A stretch of 20,185 nt of DNA from an uncultured Sporolactobacillus sp. (GCA_900543345.1 UQRJ01000017.1:1-20185); one strand, 5' to 3'. Numbered from the stretch's first letter, positions 6,758 through 14,174 are shown. Numbers and translations: made by a program. The notes: generated from the sequence alone by a model not told the origin.

Positions 6758-7690
6758 ATGGATAAAATACTGGTTTTCGGGCATAAAAATCCCGATACGG
6801 ACGCAGTCTGCTCAGCAATTGCTTTTGCCGATCTGAAAAAACAACTAGGCGAAGGGAATGTTGAACCGGTGCGTCTCGGCGAATTGAACGGTGAGACCGA
6901 CTACGTACTGAAACAATTCAATGTTGAAGCTCCTCGATTGGTCAGGACGGTGTCCAATGAAGTTTCGGCGGTATATCTGGTCGATCACAATGAGCCGAAG
7001 CAAAGCGCGGACGATATCGCCAAAGTCGATGTCCTGTCGGTGGTCGATCATCACCGGATTGCCGGATTCGAGACCAAGGCCCCGCTGTACTATCGTGCGG
7101 AACCGGTCGGCTGTACATGCACAATTCTCAATAAAATCTACAACGAGCATGGCCTGAAACCGTCGAAAACGATAGCCGGACTGATGCTGTCGGCGATCAT
7201 TTCCGATACACTCTTGTACAAATCGCCGACGTGCACCGATGAGGATGTTGCGGCGGCGAAGGAGTTGGTGGCCGTCTCCGGTGTCGACGTACAGACTTAT
7301 GGACTGAAGATGCTGAAAGCCGGCACGGCGATTTCCGGAAAATCGGCCGAAGAACTGATTACGATGGATATGAAGCCGTTCCAGATGGGCAAGTATAATG
7401 TCGAAATCGGTCAGGTCAATGTTGTCGATTTCGATGATGCTTTGTCACGTCAGGCGGAATTAGAGCAAGCGATTGCGAATGAAATGGCAGCAAAGCGGCT
7501 CGATCTGTTTGTCTTTGCCATAACTAATATTTTGACCAGCGATTCCGAAGCACTTGTGCTCGGTAAGGCCGCCGCCGCCGTTGAGAAAGCATTCGGCGTT
7601 AAATTAAATCATCATCTGGCGGAATTGAAGGGTGTTGTTTCGCGGAAAAAGCAGATCGTTCCGCCCCTGACGACTGAACTGACGAAGTAA
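6758..7690 (+). CDS. ppaC: Manganese-dependent (family II) inorganic pyrophosphatase
   Basis: This hydrolyses pyrophosphate to two phosphates in the cytoplasm and pulls biosynthetic reactions forward. It has 310 residues, the normal length. DHH-family motifs are complete: GHKNPDTDAVCSA with metal ligands His9, Asp13 and Asp15, VDHNEP with Asp76, VVDHHR with Asp97-His98-His99, and IISDTLLYKSPT with Asp150. The C-terminal DHHA2 domain ends with the substrate-binding SRKKQ (295-299). The ATG at 6758 was chosen because AAGGTGAAG precedes it and it begins exactly at the family's N-terminus (MDKILVFGHKNPD). The frame extends upstream to 6308, but that part is non-homologous. It ends at a strong terminator and is monocistronic. 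Confidence 0.96.
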   Translation: MDKILVFGHKNPDTDAVCSAIAFADLKKQLGEGNVEPVRLGELNGETDYVLKQFNVEAPRLVRTVSNEVSAVYLVDHNEPKQSADDIAKVDVLSVVDHHRIAGFETKAPLYYRAEPVGCTCTILNKIYNEHGLKPSKTIAGLMLSAIISDTLLYKSPTCTDEDVAAAKELVAVSGVDVQTYGLKMLKAGTAISGKSAEELITMDMKPFQMGKYNVEIGQVNVVDFDDALSRQAELEQAIANEMAAKRLDLFVFAITNILTSDSEALVLGKAAAAVEKAFGVKLNHHLAELKGVVSRKKQIVPPLTTELTK

Positions 7691-7707
7691 CCGGCACGTT
7701 TGATCGC

Positions 7708-7746
7708 CGGGGAACAAGGTCCATTTCCCTTGTTCCCCGTTTTTTT
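7708..7746 (+). terminator. Intrinsic terminator of ppaC
   Basis: CGGGGAACAAGG (7708-7719) and CCTTGTTCCCCG (7728-7739) form a perfect 12-bp stem with an eight-base loop, followed by seven Ts (7740-7746). Confidence 0.95.
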
Positions 7747-7807
7747 GTGGCAATTTCGCCGCAATAGTCCTTTATAATAGGTAAGGAGAAGGGGGAGACA
7801 TTCATCT

Positions 7808-8551
7808 ATGAATCCAGTTATTGAGACGTTGCTGAATCATCGTTCCGTCCGACGGTTCAAAGACCGTCCATTGACCGAAGCGCAGGTCCGGCTGCTCGTC
7901 GAAAGTGCACAGGCTGCTTCGACTTCGAGTTACACACAGTCATTTTCTATTATCGGTGTCGAAAATCCGCAGCTGAAAGAACAATTGCGGTTGATTGCCG
8001 CAAACCATCAACTGTATGTTGAGCATAACGGTTACTTCTTCGTGTTCGTGGCGGATCAGTACCGCAATAAAAAGATCGGTGCAGCGCGCGGCCGGGAGAC
8101 ATCCGTACTCGATACAATGCAAAGGTTAATCGTTGCGCTTGGCGATGCGTCGTTTGCGGCGCAGAATCTGGCGGTTGCCGCCGAGTCGATGGGCCTTGGT
8201 GTCTGCTATATCGGCAGCATTCAGAACGATATCGATCGGACGACGAAGCTGCTCGGTCTGCCGGAAGGCACGTTCCCTATTTTTGGGCTGGCGGTCGGTT
8301 ATCCCGATCAGCAGCCGGAGAAAAAACCGCGGTTGCCGTTCAGCGTGATTTTTCACAAAAATCATTATCAAACCGATATAGACAATCGGGCACTGGAAGC
8401 GTACGATCGTGCGGTCCGTGATTATTATCGGACGCGCAGCGAGCATCCCCGTGACGATACATGGACGGCGGAAATCGCCCGTGGGCTGGAGATGCCGGCC
8501 CGGATGCAGCTAAAACCGTTTCTGGAACAACAGAAGCTCGGCCGCCGTTGA
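7808..8551 (+). CDS. nfrA: NfrA-like NAD(P)H-dependent flavin oxidoreductase (nitroreductase family)
   Basis: This encodes 247 residues, matching Bacillus NfrA (about 249). The family uses FMN and NAD(P)H to reduce nitro compounds, flavins or quinones and helps with oxidative stress. Visible are the N-terminal FMN phosphate-binding RSVRRF (12-17), AAQAASTSSYTQSFSII (about 34-49), the central AAQNLAVAAESMGLGVCYIG (about 117-136) and VGYPDQQPEKKPRLP (about 163-177), all typical of the NfsA/FRP subgroup. The ATG at 7808 follows GGGGGAGA; a TATAAT -10 lies at 7773-7778 with a poor -35. The stop overlaps the next ATG by one base (TGATG), so a membrane protease-like gene is translationally coupled to it. 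Confidence 0.92.
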   Translation: MNPVIETLLNHRSVRRFKDRPLTEAQVRLLVESAQAASTSSYTQSFSIIGVENPQLKEQLRLIAANHQLYVEHNGYFFVFVADQYRNKKIGAARGRETSVLDTMQRLIVALGDASFAAQNLAVAAESMGLGVCYIGSIQNDIDRTTKLLGLPEGTFPIFGLAVGYPDQQPEKKPRLPFSVIFHKNHYQTDIDNRALEAYDRAVRDYYRTRSEHPRDDTWTAEIARGLEMPARMQLKPFLEQQKLGRR

Positions 8552-9411
8552 TGTTCACATCCGAATTTATCCGGCAGATTTTGCAAATGCTTGTCTCCAG
8601 CGCCGTTCTGTTCATTTCGCTGACCGGCGTGCCGGTGCTCTGCGGCTTGATTCTCGGCCTCCTTGAACGGCAGTCCAATACCTGGATGATCCGCATGCTG
8701 GGTATGAAAGGCATTTACTGGACGGCCTGGCTCGGTACGCCGATTCATGAACTCGGGCACGCGGTGATGTGTTTCGTATTCGCGCATCATGTAACCGGCA
8801 TCAAGTTATTTCAGAAAGTGGATACGGGAGGCACGATCGGTTATGTCACTCATACGTTTAATCCGGAAAGCTTGTATCAGCGCATCGGTAATTTTTACAT
8901 CGGCCTTGCTCCGCTGCTCAGTGGCAGTTTAGCTATTTTTGCCGCCGCAGTTTGGTTCGTGCCGGACAGTGCATCGTTGCTTACACAGGCCGCCGGCAAT
9001 AGTTCCGCATTCTCGCTCGTTGACCCGTCGTCATGGCCGCTGTTTGCGCACGAAGCTGGCCGTTTGCTTGGCAGCCTGCCGACGAAAAATCATGTCACTA
9101 GTCAGAGTTTTTGGCTGTTTTTCGTTTTTTCGCTTTGCGTCGCTTCACACATGTCGCTGAGCAGAGAAGACGTTCGCGGAGCGACGGACGGTGTAGGTGC
9201 GTTGGCGGTGCTGATTATTGTGGCCGACGGCCTCAGCGCCGCTCTGGATCCGCAATTGAATCGGCAGATTATGACATTACTCGGCCGGCTGAATTTCTTC
9301 TTACTGCTTTTACTCTGCCTGGCGATCTTTTTTTCGCTGATAAAATGGGCGATCAGCGGTATAATGTATGCATGCAAACGGCTGATGGGCCGAAGAGCCG
9401 GAGAGGAATAA
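8551..9411 (+). CDS. Membrane protein with HELGH zinc-metalloprotease motif (M50-like)
   Basis: This encodes 286 residues with five or more hydrophobic segments: about 8-38, a short one at 55-79, 114-137, 185-200, 215-232 and 250-276. Residues 62-75 read GTPIHELGHAVMCF, an HExxH zinc motif inside a hydrophobic stretch as in site-2 (M50) intramembrane proteases. GNFYIGLAPLLSG (114-126) and SHMSLSREDVRGATDG (199-214) look like further conserved stations that could carry the third metal ligand. I do not recognise a named family member. The start was taken as the ATG overlapping the nfrA stop, because the longer upstream frame only overlaps nfrA. Coupling to nfrA suggests co-expression. Substrate and actual protease activity are unknown. 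Confidence 0.75.
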   Translation: MFTSEFIRQILQMLVSSAVLFISLTGVPVLCGLILGLLERQSNTWMIRMLGMKGIYWTAWLGTPIHELGHAVMCFVFAHHVTGIKLFQKVDTGGTIGYVTHTFNPESLYQRIGNFYIGLAPLLSGSLAIFAAAVWFVPDSASLLTQAAGNSSAFSLVDPSSWPLFAHEAGRLLGSLPTKNHVTSQSFWLFFVFSLCVASHMSLSREDVRGATDGVGALAVLIIVADGLSAALDPQLNRQIMTLLGRLNFFLLLLLCLAIFFSLIKWAISGIMYACKRLMGRRAGEE

Positions 9412-9591
9412 TCGATAAACATTTTCGCATGCGAGGCGGCGGCAATACTGGTTCAGCTGAATGCCAGGGGGCAGCCCATTCGATTTTTAGCAAACAAAAT
9501 GATTTTGTGTACGCAAAACAGCGATGAACGAAAACGGCGAAGATCGAAAGACAAATCCCAAAGTGGTGTATAAATCCTATAGGCGGCCTTG

Positions 9592-9843
9592 TTATGCCAG
9601 ACGCCGCAGTTCGTCTTTGACCGCTTGTTTTATTTTAGTCAGACACTCGGCCTTGTTTTTGCCGAAAATACGGCGTCCGTTCACTATGGCGAATGGGCGC
9701 AGGCTGCACATTCCGCAGACAGTCAGGCAATCGTAACTCATGACGGCTACCTCGGGATGCTCGGCAATGTCAGCCAGGTCTTCGCCGCTCAGCAAATTGT
9801 AATCGCAGATTTCGATTAATATCAGTCCTAATCCCTGTTGCAC
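9592..9843 (-). CDS. DUF1450 (YuzB-like) small cysteine-containing protein
   Basis: This 83-residue protein matches the DUF1450/UPF0349 pattern: a hydrophobic strand followed by Cys13, then YDCLTVCGMCSLRPFAIVNGRRIFGKN (about 37-63) with Cys39, Cys43 and Cys46, and a C-terminal helix. The fold is thioredoxin/ferredoxin-like and the cysteines could bind metal or be redox active, but the family's function is not established. The start is a GTG at 9843, supported by GGGAGGA six to seven bases upstream; no ATG alternative exists. It is an isolated gene facing away from the O-antigen ligase-like gene, with its own candidate promoter. Confidence 0.85.
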   Translation of the reverse strand: MQQGLGLILIEICDYNLLSGEDLADIAEHPEVAVMSYDCLTVCGMCSLRPFAIVNGRRIFGKNKAECLTKIKQAVKDELRRLA

Positions 9844-9886
9844 AAAGGATCCTCCCTTGTCGCGATTCCGGTTTCACATCATTTCA

Positions 9887-9915
9887 TTAATAGACGGTTT
9901 TGCTGCAAAAATCAA
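9887..9915 (-). promoter_or_regulatory. Candidate promoter of the DUF1450 gene
   Basis: On the minus strand TTGATT (9910-9915), 17 bases, and TATTAA (9887-9892), ending about 44 bases before the GTG start. Confidence 0.4.
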
Positions 9916-10059
9916 GTCCGGGGGTCGGTCCGTACCGGGAAGGGACGAATCTTTTAAAGTGTTGGTTCCAGTCTGTGTTCCGTTACCGGCACATCCGCCC
10001 GTCATCTTGTTCAAATGTTAATCGATGGAAAAATTCTGCTTGATGCGGAGGAACCGACG

Positions 10060-11322
10060 ATGCCGGTTGAAGGTTTTGAGGAAAAGAATCGCTTCTTGGC
10101 GATTGGCCTGGTGCTGTTGTTTGTCTTACCGCCTATTGGGATGGGCTGGCTGGTCGCCGGTGCGCTTGGCGAATGGTTTCGCGTGCTGAAAAGTAAAAAG
10201 GGTATCCTGATCGACGATATCAGCCTGCTGCTTCTGGTCATGATGGCCGCGTCGGTTGGTTCCGCGCTTAGCCATCTTCATGCCGACTATTTGCTCTATA
10301 CGTTCATGCTTTTCGCTTACCTGGGTATTTATCTTTCCGTCCGTAATCATCCGGGTCGGCTGCGGATCGGCTTTTTTACTCGATTGATGATCTTTGGCGG
10401 TCTCTACCTTTATATATCTGAAAAATTATACAGCCTGTTTACCTTTGACTCACCGACCGGGCGAGTCATTGCTTTTCTGACCGGCCACTATCTTTTCGGT
10501 ACGATGGGCAGCGGGCGGCTGCTGGGTTCGGCCTATAACGCCAATTACGCCTGCTATCTACTGATTCTCGCCGTCGCCGCTCTCTTTGCCGAACTGCTTC
10601 GCTTCGTTCGTTTTCGCAATCGGGTAGGCTGCTGGTTGATGTTTGCTTCGCTGCTCGTACTGGATGTAGCGATATACCAGACCGGATCGAGAGCGGGCTT
10701 TGTCATCACGCTGATGCTCCATCTGCTTTTCCTCTTTCTCTGGAAAAGGAAGTGGTTCTTCGCGGCGCTTTGGTTTACGGTTCTAGCCGCTCCGCTACTG
10801 ATGCGGCTGATGCCACGTGTCGACAGCACGGCGCTGTCGATGGCTAAGCGATTGGTCATTTGGAAAAACAGCTTAAAATTGATTGCCGAGAATCCGCTTT
10901 ATGGAGTAACGCCGATCGGTTTTCCCGCGGACTATCGCGAAATGACCGGAGAAATGATTCCTCATGCCCATGATCTTTTTCTGGCGATTTTTTCAATATC
11001 GGGGATTTTCTGCGGCTTGCTGATGCTTGCCGTCATCATTGCCAGTAGCTATGGATTACTTCGAACTGTCAAATTTGAACGTCATAAGTACACGACTCAC
11101 GTTTTTCTGTTTGCCTTGCCGACCATCGTCGGTTACGGATTATTTGACTTCACACTTTCATCGCCGCAAGTCCTGATTATTGTCCTTTCCTTGTTGGCAT
11201 TCTGGATGCGGCATCTTCGGACAAGCGAATCGACCGGAGAAGTTGTTCATCTCCTGGCTACTCTATTTCATCGGCAAGGGCTGTCCGTCTGGAAGAAGAA
11301 GACACCGCGCGATAATCCGTAA
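10060..11322 (+). CDS. O-antigen ligase/polymerase-like (Wzy_C) membrane protein
   Basis: This 420-residue multi-spanning membrane protein has about ten hydrophobic segments. It carries the hallmarks of the Wzy/WaaL O-antigen ligase superfamily: TGSRAG (208-213), RLVIWKNSLKLIAENPLYGV (264-283) and, after a large external loop, PHAHDLFL (301-308). In Gram-positive bacteria such proteins polymerise or transfer surface polysaccharides, teichuronic-type glycans or S-layer glycans using lipid-linked sugars. The ATG at 10060 follows GCGGAGGA at seven bases; the in-frame ATG at 10015 has no ribosome binding site. There are no glycosyltransferases, flippase or sugar-nucleotide genes beside it, so it is an orphan here and its polymer cannot be guessed. 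Confidence 0.82.
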   Translation: MPVEGFEEKNRFLAIGLVLLFVLPPIGMGWLVAGALGEWFRVLKSKKGILIDDISLLLLVMMAASVGSALSHLHADYLLYTFMLFAYLGIYLSVRNHPGRLRIGFFTRLMIFGGLYLYISEKLYSLFTFDSPTGRVIAFLTGHYLFGTMGSGRLLGSAYNANYACYLLILAVAALFAELLRFVRFRNRVGCWLMFASLLVLDVAIYQTGSRAGFVITLMLHLLFLFLWKRKWFFAALWFTVLAAPLLMRLMPRVDSTALSMAKRLVIWKNSLKLIAENPLYGVTPIGFPADYREMTGEMIPHAHDLFLAIFSISGIFCGLLMLAVIIASSYGLLRTVKFERHKYTTHVFLFALPTIVGYGLFDFTLSSPQVLIIVLSLLAFWMRHLRTSESTGEVVHLLATLFHRQGLSVWKKKTPRDNP

Positions 11323-11369
11323 GCGGCGATCGGACGGTTTACCATTATCCTGAATTCAGGTGGGGAAAA

Positions 11370-11849
11370 ATGACGACTTCGTCACTCGTGCTTGGCGACT
11401 TGATCTTTCCATTCTTCATGTTCCCTCTATTTCCGCCGTTTCTGGCAGTGGCCGCCATTGCCGACTGGCTCATCGACGCACTGGTTCTTTGGGGTATATT
11501 GCGTCTGATGCATCTTGAAACGCAGCGCCCGGCCCGGTTCCGTTTGCTGTGGAAACTGTGGGGCATCGGACTCCTCGCCGATGTTGCCGGTTCGCTGCTG
11601 TTGACTGCTTTGATGCTGAGTCCCTTCGGCGAAACCGGCCGATTCGATCCCTATGATTTTTACACCTCTGCCCTTAGTACTGTGATTTTCTTAACAGCGA
11701 TCTTGTTTTCTGCGCTGCTTATCTTTTTCTTTGATCGGCACATATTGCGAAAATTATTTTCTCCGGTTCAGGCCGGACGGATTGCGCTGGCGTTTGCCGT
11801 CCTTACCGCACCGTACACGTTGCTGATCCCGACCTCTTGGTTTACGTAA
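11370..11849 (+). CDS. Membrane protein of unknown function
   Basis: This encodes 159 residues with four likely membrane segments: about 10-45 (long, probably two passes or one pass plus a re-entrant part), 63-86, 100-120 and 133-154. It is rich in Phe and Leu, with charged patches HLETQRPARFR (about 48-58) and FFDRHILRK (about 119-127) in loops. I recognise no family. The ATG follows AGGTGGGG at four to five bases. It lies 47 bases after the Wzy-like gene on the same strand with no terminator between, so the two are probably co-transcribed and may act together at the membrane. A palindromic terminator follows its stop directly. Confidence 0.65.
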   Translation: MTTSSLVLGDLIFPFFMFPLFPPFLAVAAIADWLIDALVLWGILRLMHLETQRPARFRLLWKLWGIGLLADVAGSLLLTALMLSPFGETGRFDPYDFYTSALSTVIFLTAILFSALLIFFFDRHILRKLFSPVQAGRIALAFAVLTAPYTLLIPTSWFT

Positions 11850-11873
11850 AAAAGGCGCCGCGGCGCCTTTAAT
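11848..11873. terminator. Bidirectional terminator, perfect 20-bp palindrome
   Basis: AAAGGCGCCGCGGCGCCTTT (11851-11870) is a perfect palindrome that starts right after the stop of the membrane protein gene. On the minus strand it is followed by six Ts, so it also terminates the superoxide dismutase transcript, which arrives from the other side about 75 bases after its stop. Confidence 0.75.
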
Positions 11874-11946
11874 ACTATATAGGCAACTAAGGCCTGGCCC
11901 TGCGCCGACGGTTTGGCTTTGCCGGGTTTTCTGTGCCGTATCTTAA

Positions 11947-12576
11947 TTACTGGGCCGGTTGATTGAGTACGTCTTTGTAAACACTGGAGACAAAATCCCA
12001 GTTGATTACATGGAAAAAATTCTCAATATACTCCGGCCTGCGGTTTTGATAGTTGAGATAGTAGGCATGCTCCCAGACATCGATGCCGAGTAGCGGCGTC
12101 TCGCCGTCCATCAGCGGGCTGTCCTGGTTGGCAGTACTAACGATGTGCAGCCGGTGGCTGGCATCCAGCGTCAGCCAGGCCCATCCGGAGCCGAACCGCC
12201 CGGCGGCAGCGGCGGAAAAATCCGCCCTGAACCGGTCAAAACCGCCGAGTTGGTCATCGATTGCCGTTTTCAGGCCGCCGGTAGGCCGCTCGGCACCGCC
12301 GGGAATGAGGATTTTCCAGAACAGACTGTGGTTGTAATGGCCGCCGCCGTTATTGCGGATCGCCGTACGAATGTCTTCGGGCACTTTCGCCAAATGTCTG
12401 ATCAGATCGGTTAGCGAATGGTCGCGGAATTCGGCGTGTTTGTCAAGAGCGGCATTCAGATTGTCGACATAAGTTTGATGATGTTTGTCGTGGTGAATGA
12501 TCATCGTTTGCTCATCGATAAACGGTTCCAGGGCGTCAGGGGAAAATTCGAGCTCCGGCAATTCAAATCGGCTCAT
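11947..12576 (-). CDS. sodA: Superoxide dismutase (Mn/Fe family)
   Basis: This converts superoxide to oxygen and hydrogen peroxide in the cytoplasm. It has 209 residues, the normal length. The metal ligands are in place: His29 in IIHHDKHHQTYV, His83 in YNHSLFW, and Asp166 and His170 in DVWEHAYYLNYQNRR. The GGGHYNHSLFW block suggests manganese preference, although cambialistic enzymes cannot be excluded. The ATG at 12576 follows GAGGAGG at seven bases; the longer frame to 12624 lacks such support. It is a single gene with its own promoter upstream and a palindromic terminator downstream. The 134-bp gap to the deaminase gene separates the two units. Confidence 0.95.
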   Translation of the reverse strand: MSRFELPELEFSPDALEPFIDEQTMIIHHDKHHQTYVDNLNAALDKHAEFRDHSLTDLIRHLAKVPEDIRTAIRNNGGGHYNHSLFWKILIPGGAERPTGGLKTAIDDQLGGFDRFRADFSAAAAGRFGSGWAWLTLDASHRLHIVSTANQDSPLMDGETPLLGIDVWEHAYYLNYQNRRPEYIENFFHVINWDFVSSVYKDVLNQPAQ

Positions 12577-12622
12577 GTAGGTGCCTCCTCTTTTTAATGA
12601 AAATAGTTGCGAACTTATTATC

Positions 12623-12651
12623 ATTTAAACAGCAAATAACAAACCTATCAA
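12623..12651 (-). promoter_or_regulatory. Candidate sodA promoter
   Basis: On the minus strand TTGATA (12646-12651), 17 bases, then TTAAAT (12623-12628), about 46 bases before the start codon. The -10 is imperfect. Confidence 0.45.
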
Positions 12652-12710
12652 TTATTCTGCTCAGCAGGCCGCAGTTTATACGAAGCCGAACTTGGCGTCG
12701 GTTATGTTTC

Positions 12711-14048
12711 TCAGGCGGTGATGCCACTGCGCTGCATCAGCCGATGGATGGCCTTCTCCGACTCTTCCAGTACGAGATCGTGATCAATTGTTTTCAATAC
12801 TCGGTTTTCCATCACAATCCGACCGTCGATGATCGTTGTGTCCACATCACTACTGATTGCGGAATAAACAATACGGGAGATTGGGTCGCTGCCGAATGCC
12901 GGCCGGCAGTGGAAATGATTAAGGTTGAGAATCGTCAGATCGGCCTTTTTTCCGGGCTCGAGACTGCCGATGCTGTCGGCCATGCCGACGGTGCGGGCTC
13001 CATCGATCGTTGCCATCCGAAAAACCTGATGGGCATTCATCGCCAGCGGTCCGTTTGCCGGTTTATGGATCAGTGCAGCGAGCCGCATCTCATGAAACAT
13101 ATCAAGGTTATTGTTGCAAGGTGCGCCGTCTGCCCCGAGACCGGGTCGGATTCCCATCGCTTCCATTTGCGGCAGGGCGGCAATGCCGGAGGCCAATTTT
13201 AAATTTGAGCCGGGACAATGGGCGACGTGAACGCCGTTTTTACGAATGATTTCTTTCTCTTCATCGGTCAGCCAGATGCAGTGGGCGAGAATCAGCCGTG
13301 GACCGGCAAGACCGATATGATTGAGATAGACGATGTTGCGCATGCCGGTATCGCGTTGGACAATGGCGATTTCGCCGCGGTTTTCCGAAGCGTGGGTATG
13401 GACGAAAACGTTGTAATGTGCGGCAAGATCGCGGACCTGCGTCAGCAGCGTTTCCGTGCAGGAGATCACAAAACGCGGTGCAAAGGCGTAATGAATCCGG
13501 CCGCCGTCTTTTCCGTTCCATTTTTCCAACAGGTCGACGCTTTCCTGAATAGAGTCGGCTGTTTTTTCCCGCAGCCCGGCAGGCACATCATCTCCTTTAT
13601 CCATCATGACTTTACCGGACAGCGCACGTATGCCGCTTTGCTCGATCGCCTCGAATGCTGCATTTGTATGGTGAACGGTTTCCATATCGACGATCGTTGT
13701 CGATCCGCCGGCGATTAATTCGCCGATACCGAGCAGAGCGGAGATGTAGATAGAGTCCGCATCGTGAGCGGCTTCCAGCGGCCAGATTTTCTGCCGCAGC
13801 CAGTCTAGGAGTTCAAGATCATCGGCCTTGCCACGCAGTAGCGTCTGGCATAAGTGAATGTGAGTCTGGACGAATCCCGGGATAACCGTTCGTCCGGTTG
13901 CGTCAACGACTTTATCGGCTTTGTTTTTGGCGATTGCGGGCCCGACCGAGACGATCCGGTCACCGTTAATCAAGAGATCTCCGTGCAGCACATCCTCGTT
14001 CGGATTCATCGTTACGATTTCCGCGTTTTTAATTAATATTTTACTCAT
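12711..14048 (-). CDS. Amidohydrolase, probable purine/nucleoside deaminase (5'-deoxyadenosine or S-adenosylhomocysteine deaminase type)
   Basis: This 445-residue cytoplasmic enzyme belongs to the metal-dependent amidohydrolase superfamily (TrzN/AtzA/MtaD/SsnA branch). Metal and catalytic residues are visible: His63 and His65 in QTHIHLCQTLLRG, His219 and Glu222 in HTHASEN, His256 in LAHCIWL, and Asp307 in GADGAPCNNN. The stretch ADDLELLDWLRQKIWPLEAA is typical of enzymes annotated as 5'-deoxyadenosine or MTA/SAH deaminases, so adenosine-type deamination is the best family guess. However, the gene sits behind a guanine-class riboswitch, so a guanine-like substrate must be considered. Of two ATGs, the one at 14048 was chosen (nine bases from AGGAGG); the one at 14054 is only three bases away. 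The predicted transcript starts near 14194. Confidence 0.88.
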   Translation of the reverse strand: MSKILIKNAEIVTMNPNEDVLHGDLLINGDRIVSVGPAIAKNKADKVVDATGRTVIPGFVQTHIHLCQTLLRGKADDLELLDWLRQKIWPLEAAHDADSIYISALLGIGELIAGGSTTIVDMETVHHTNAAFEAIEQSGIRALSGKVMMDKGDDVPAGLREKTADSIQESVDLLEKWNGKDGGRIHYAFAPRFVISCTETLLTQVRDLAAHYNVFVHTHASENRGEIAIVQRDTGMRNIVYLNHIGLAGPRLILAHCIWLTDEEKEIIRKNGVHVAHCPGSNLKLASGIAALPQMEAMGIRPGLGADGAPCNNNLDMFHEMRLAALIHKPANGPLAMNAHQVFRMATIDGARTVGMADSIGSLEPGKKADLTILNLNHFHCRPAFGSDPISRIVYSAISSDVDTTIIDGRIVMENRVLKTIDHDLVLEESEKAIHRLMQRSGITA

Positions 14049-14071
14049 CGTCATTTTCCTCCTGATTAAAT

Positions 14072-14115
14072 AAAAAAAGGGCTACGAAAAATATGCAAGC
14101 ACATTTTTCGTAGCC
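14072..14115 (-). terminator. Riboswitch-controlled intrinsic terminator
   Basis: Read on the minus strand, GGCTACGAAAAAT (14103-14115) pairs perfectly with ATTTTTCGTAGCC (14080-14092), extended inward to a CTTG tetraloop, and is followed by seven Ts (14072-14078). The 5' arm is the same sequence as the J3/1 joint and 3' P1 strand of the riboswitch, so the terminator and the closed aptamer exclude each other. Confidence 0.92.
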
Positions 14116-14174
14116 GGGAATTTACGGTTCCTCGGTAGAGACCCTCAAACCGTATCATTAAGGATATACGAAAA
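14105..14174 (-). ncRNA. Purine riboswitch aptamer, guanine class (C74), likely ON switch
   Basis: On the minus strand an 8-bp P1 (TTTTCGTA, 14167-14174, with TACGAAAA, 14105-14112) encloses a canonical purine three-way junction. P2 is closed around loop GATACGG, J2/3 reads GTCTCTACC, and P3 is closed around loop CCGTAAA. The two loops keep the GG/CC kissing pairs. By alignment to xpt/add numbering, the ligand-contacting U22, U47, U51 and C74 are all present; C at 74 marks the guanine class. Departures are U at 24, a C25-G45 pair, G instead of A at 73, and a bulged A in P3. P1's 3' strand is the terminator's 5' arm, so ligand binding should prevent termination and turn the deaminase gene on. 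Confidence 0.9.

Noticed and set aside
9844..10059. Possible riboswitch or T-box leader before the O-antigen ligase-like gene
   Set aside because: GC-rich inverted stretches are present near 9920-9950, but no T-box or known riboswitch motif and no terminator could be recognised.
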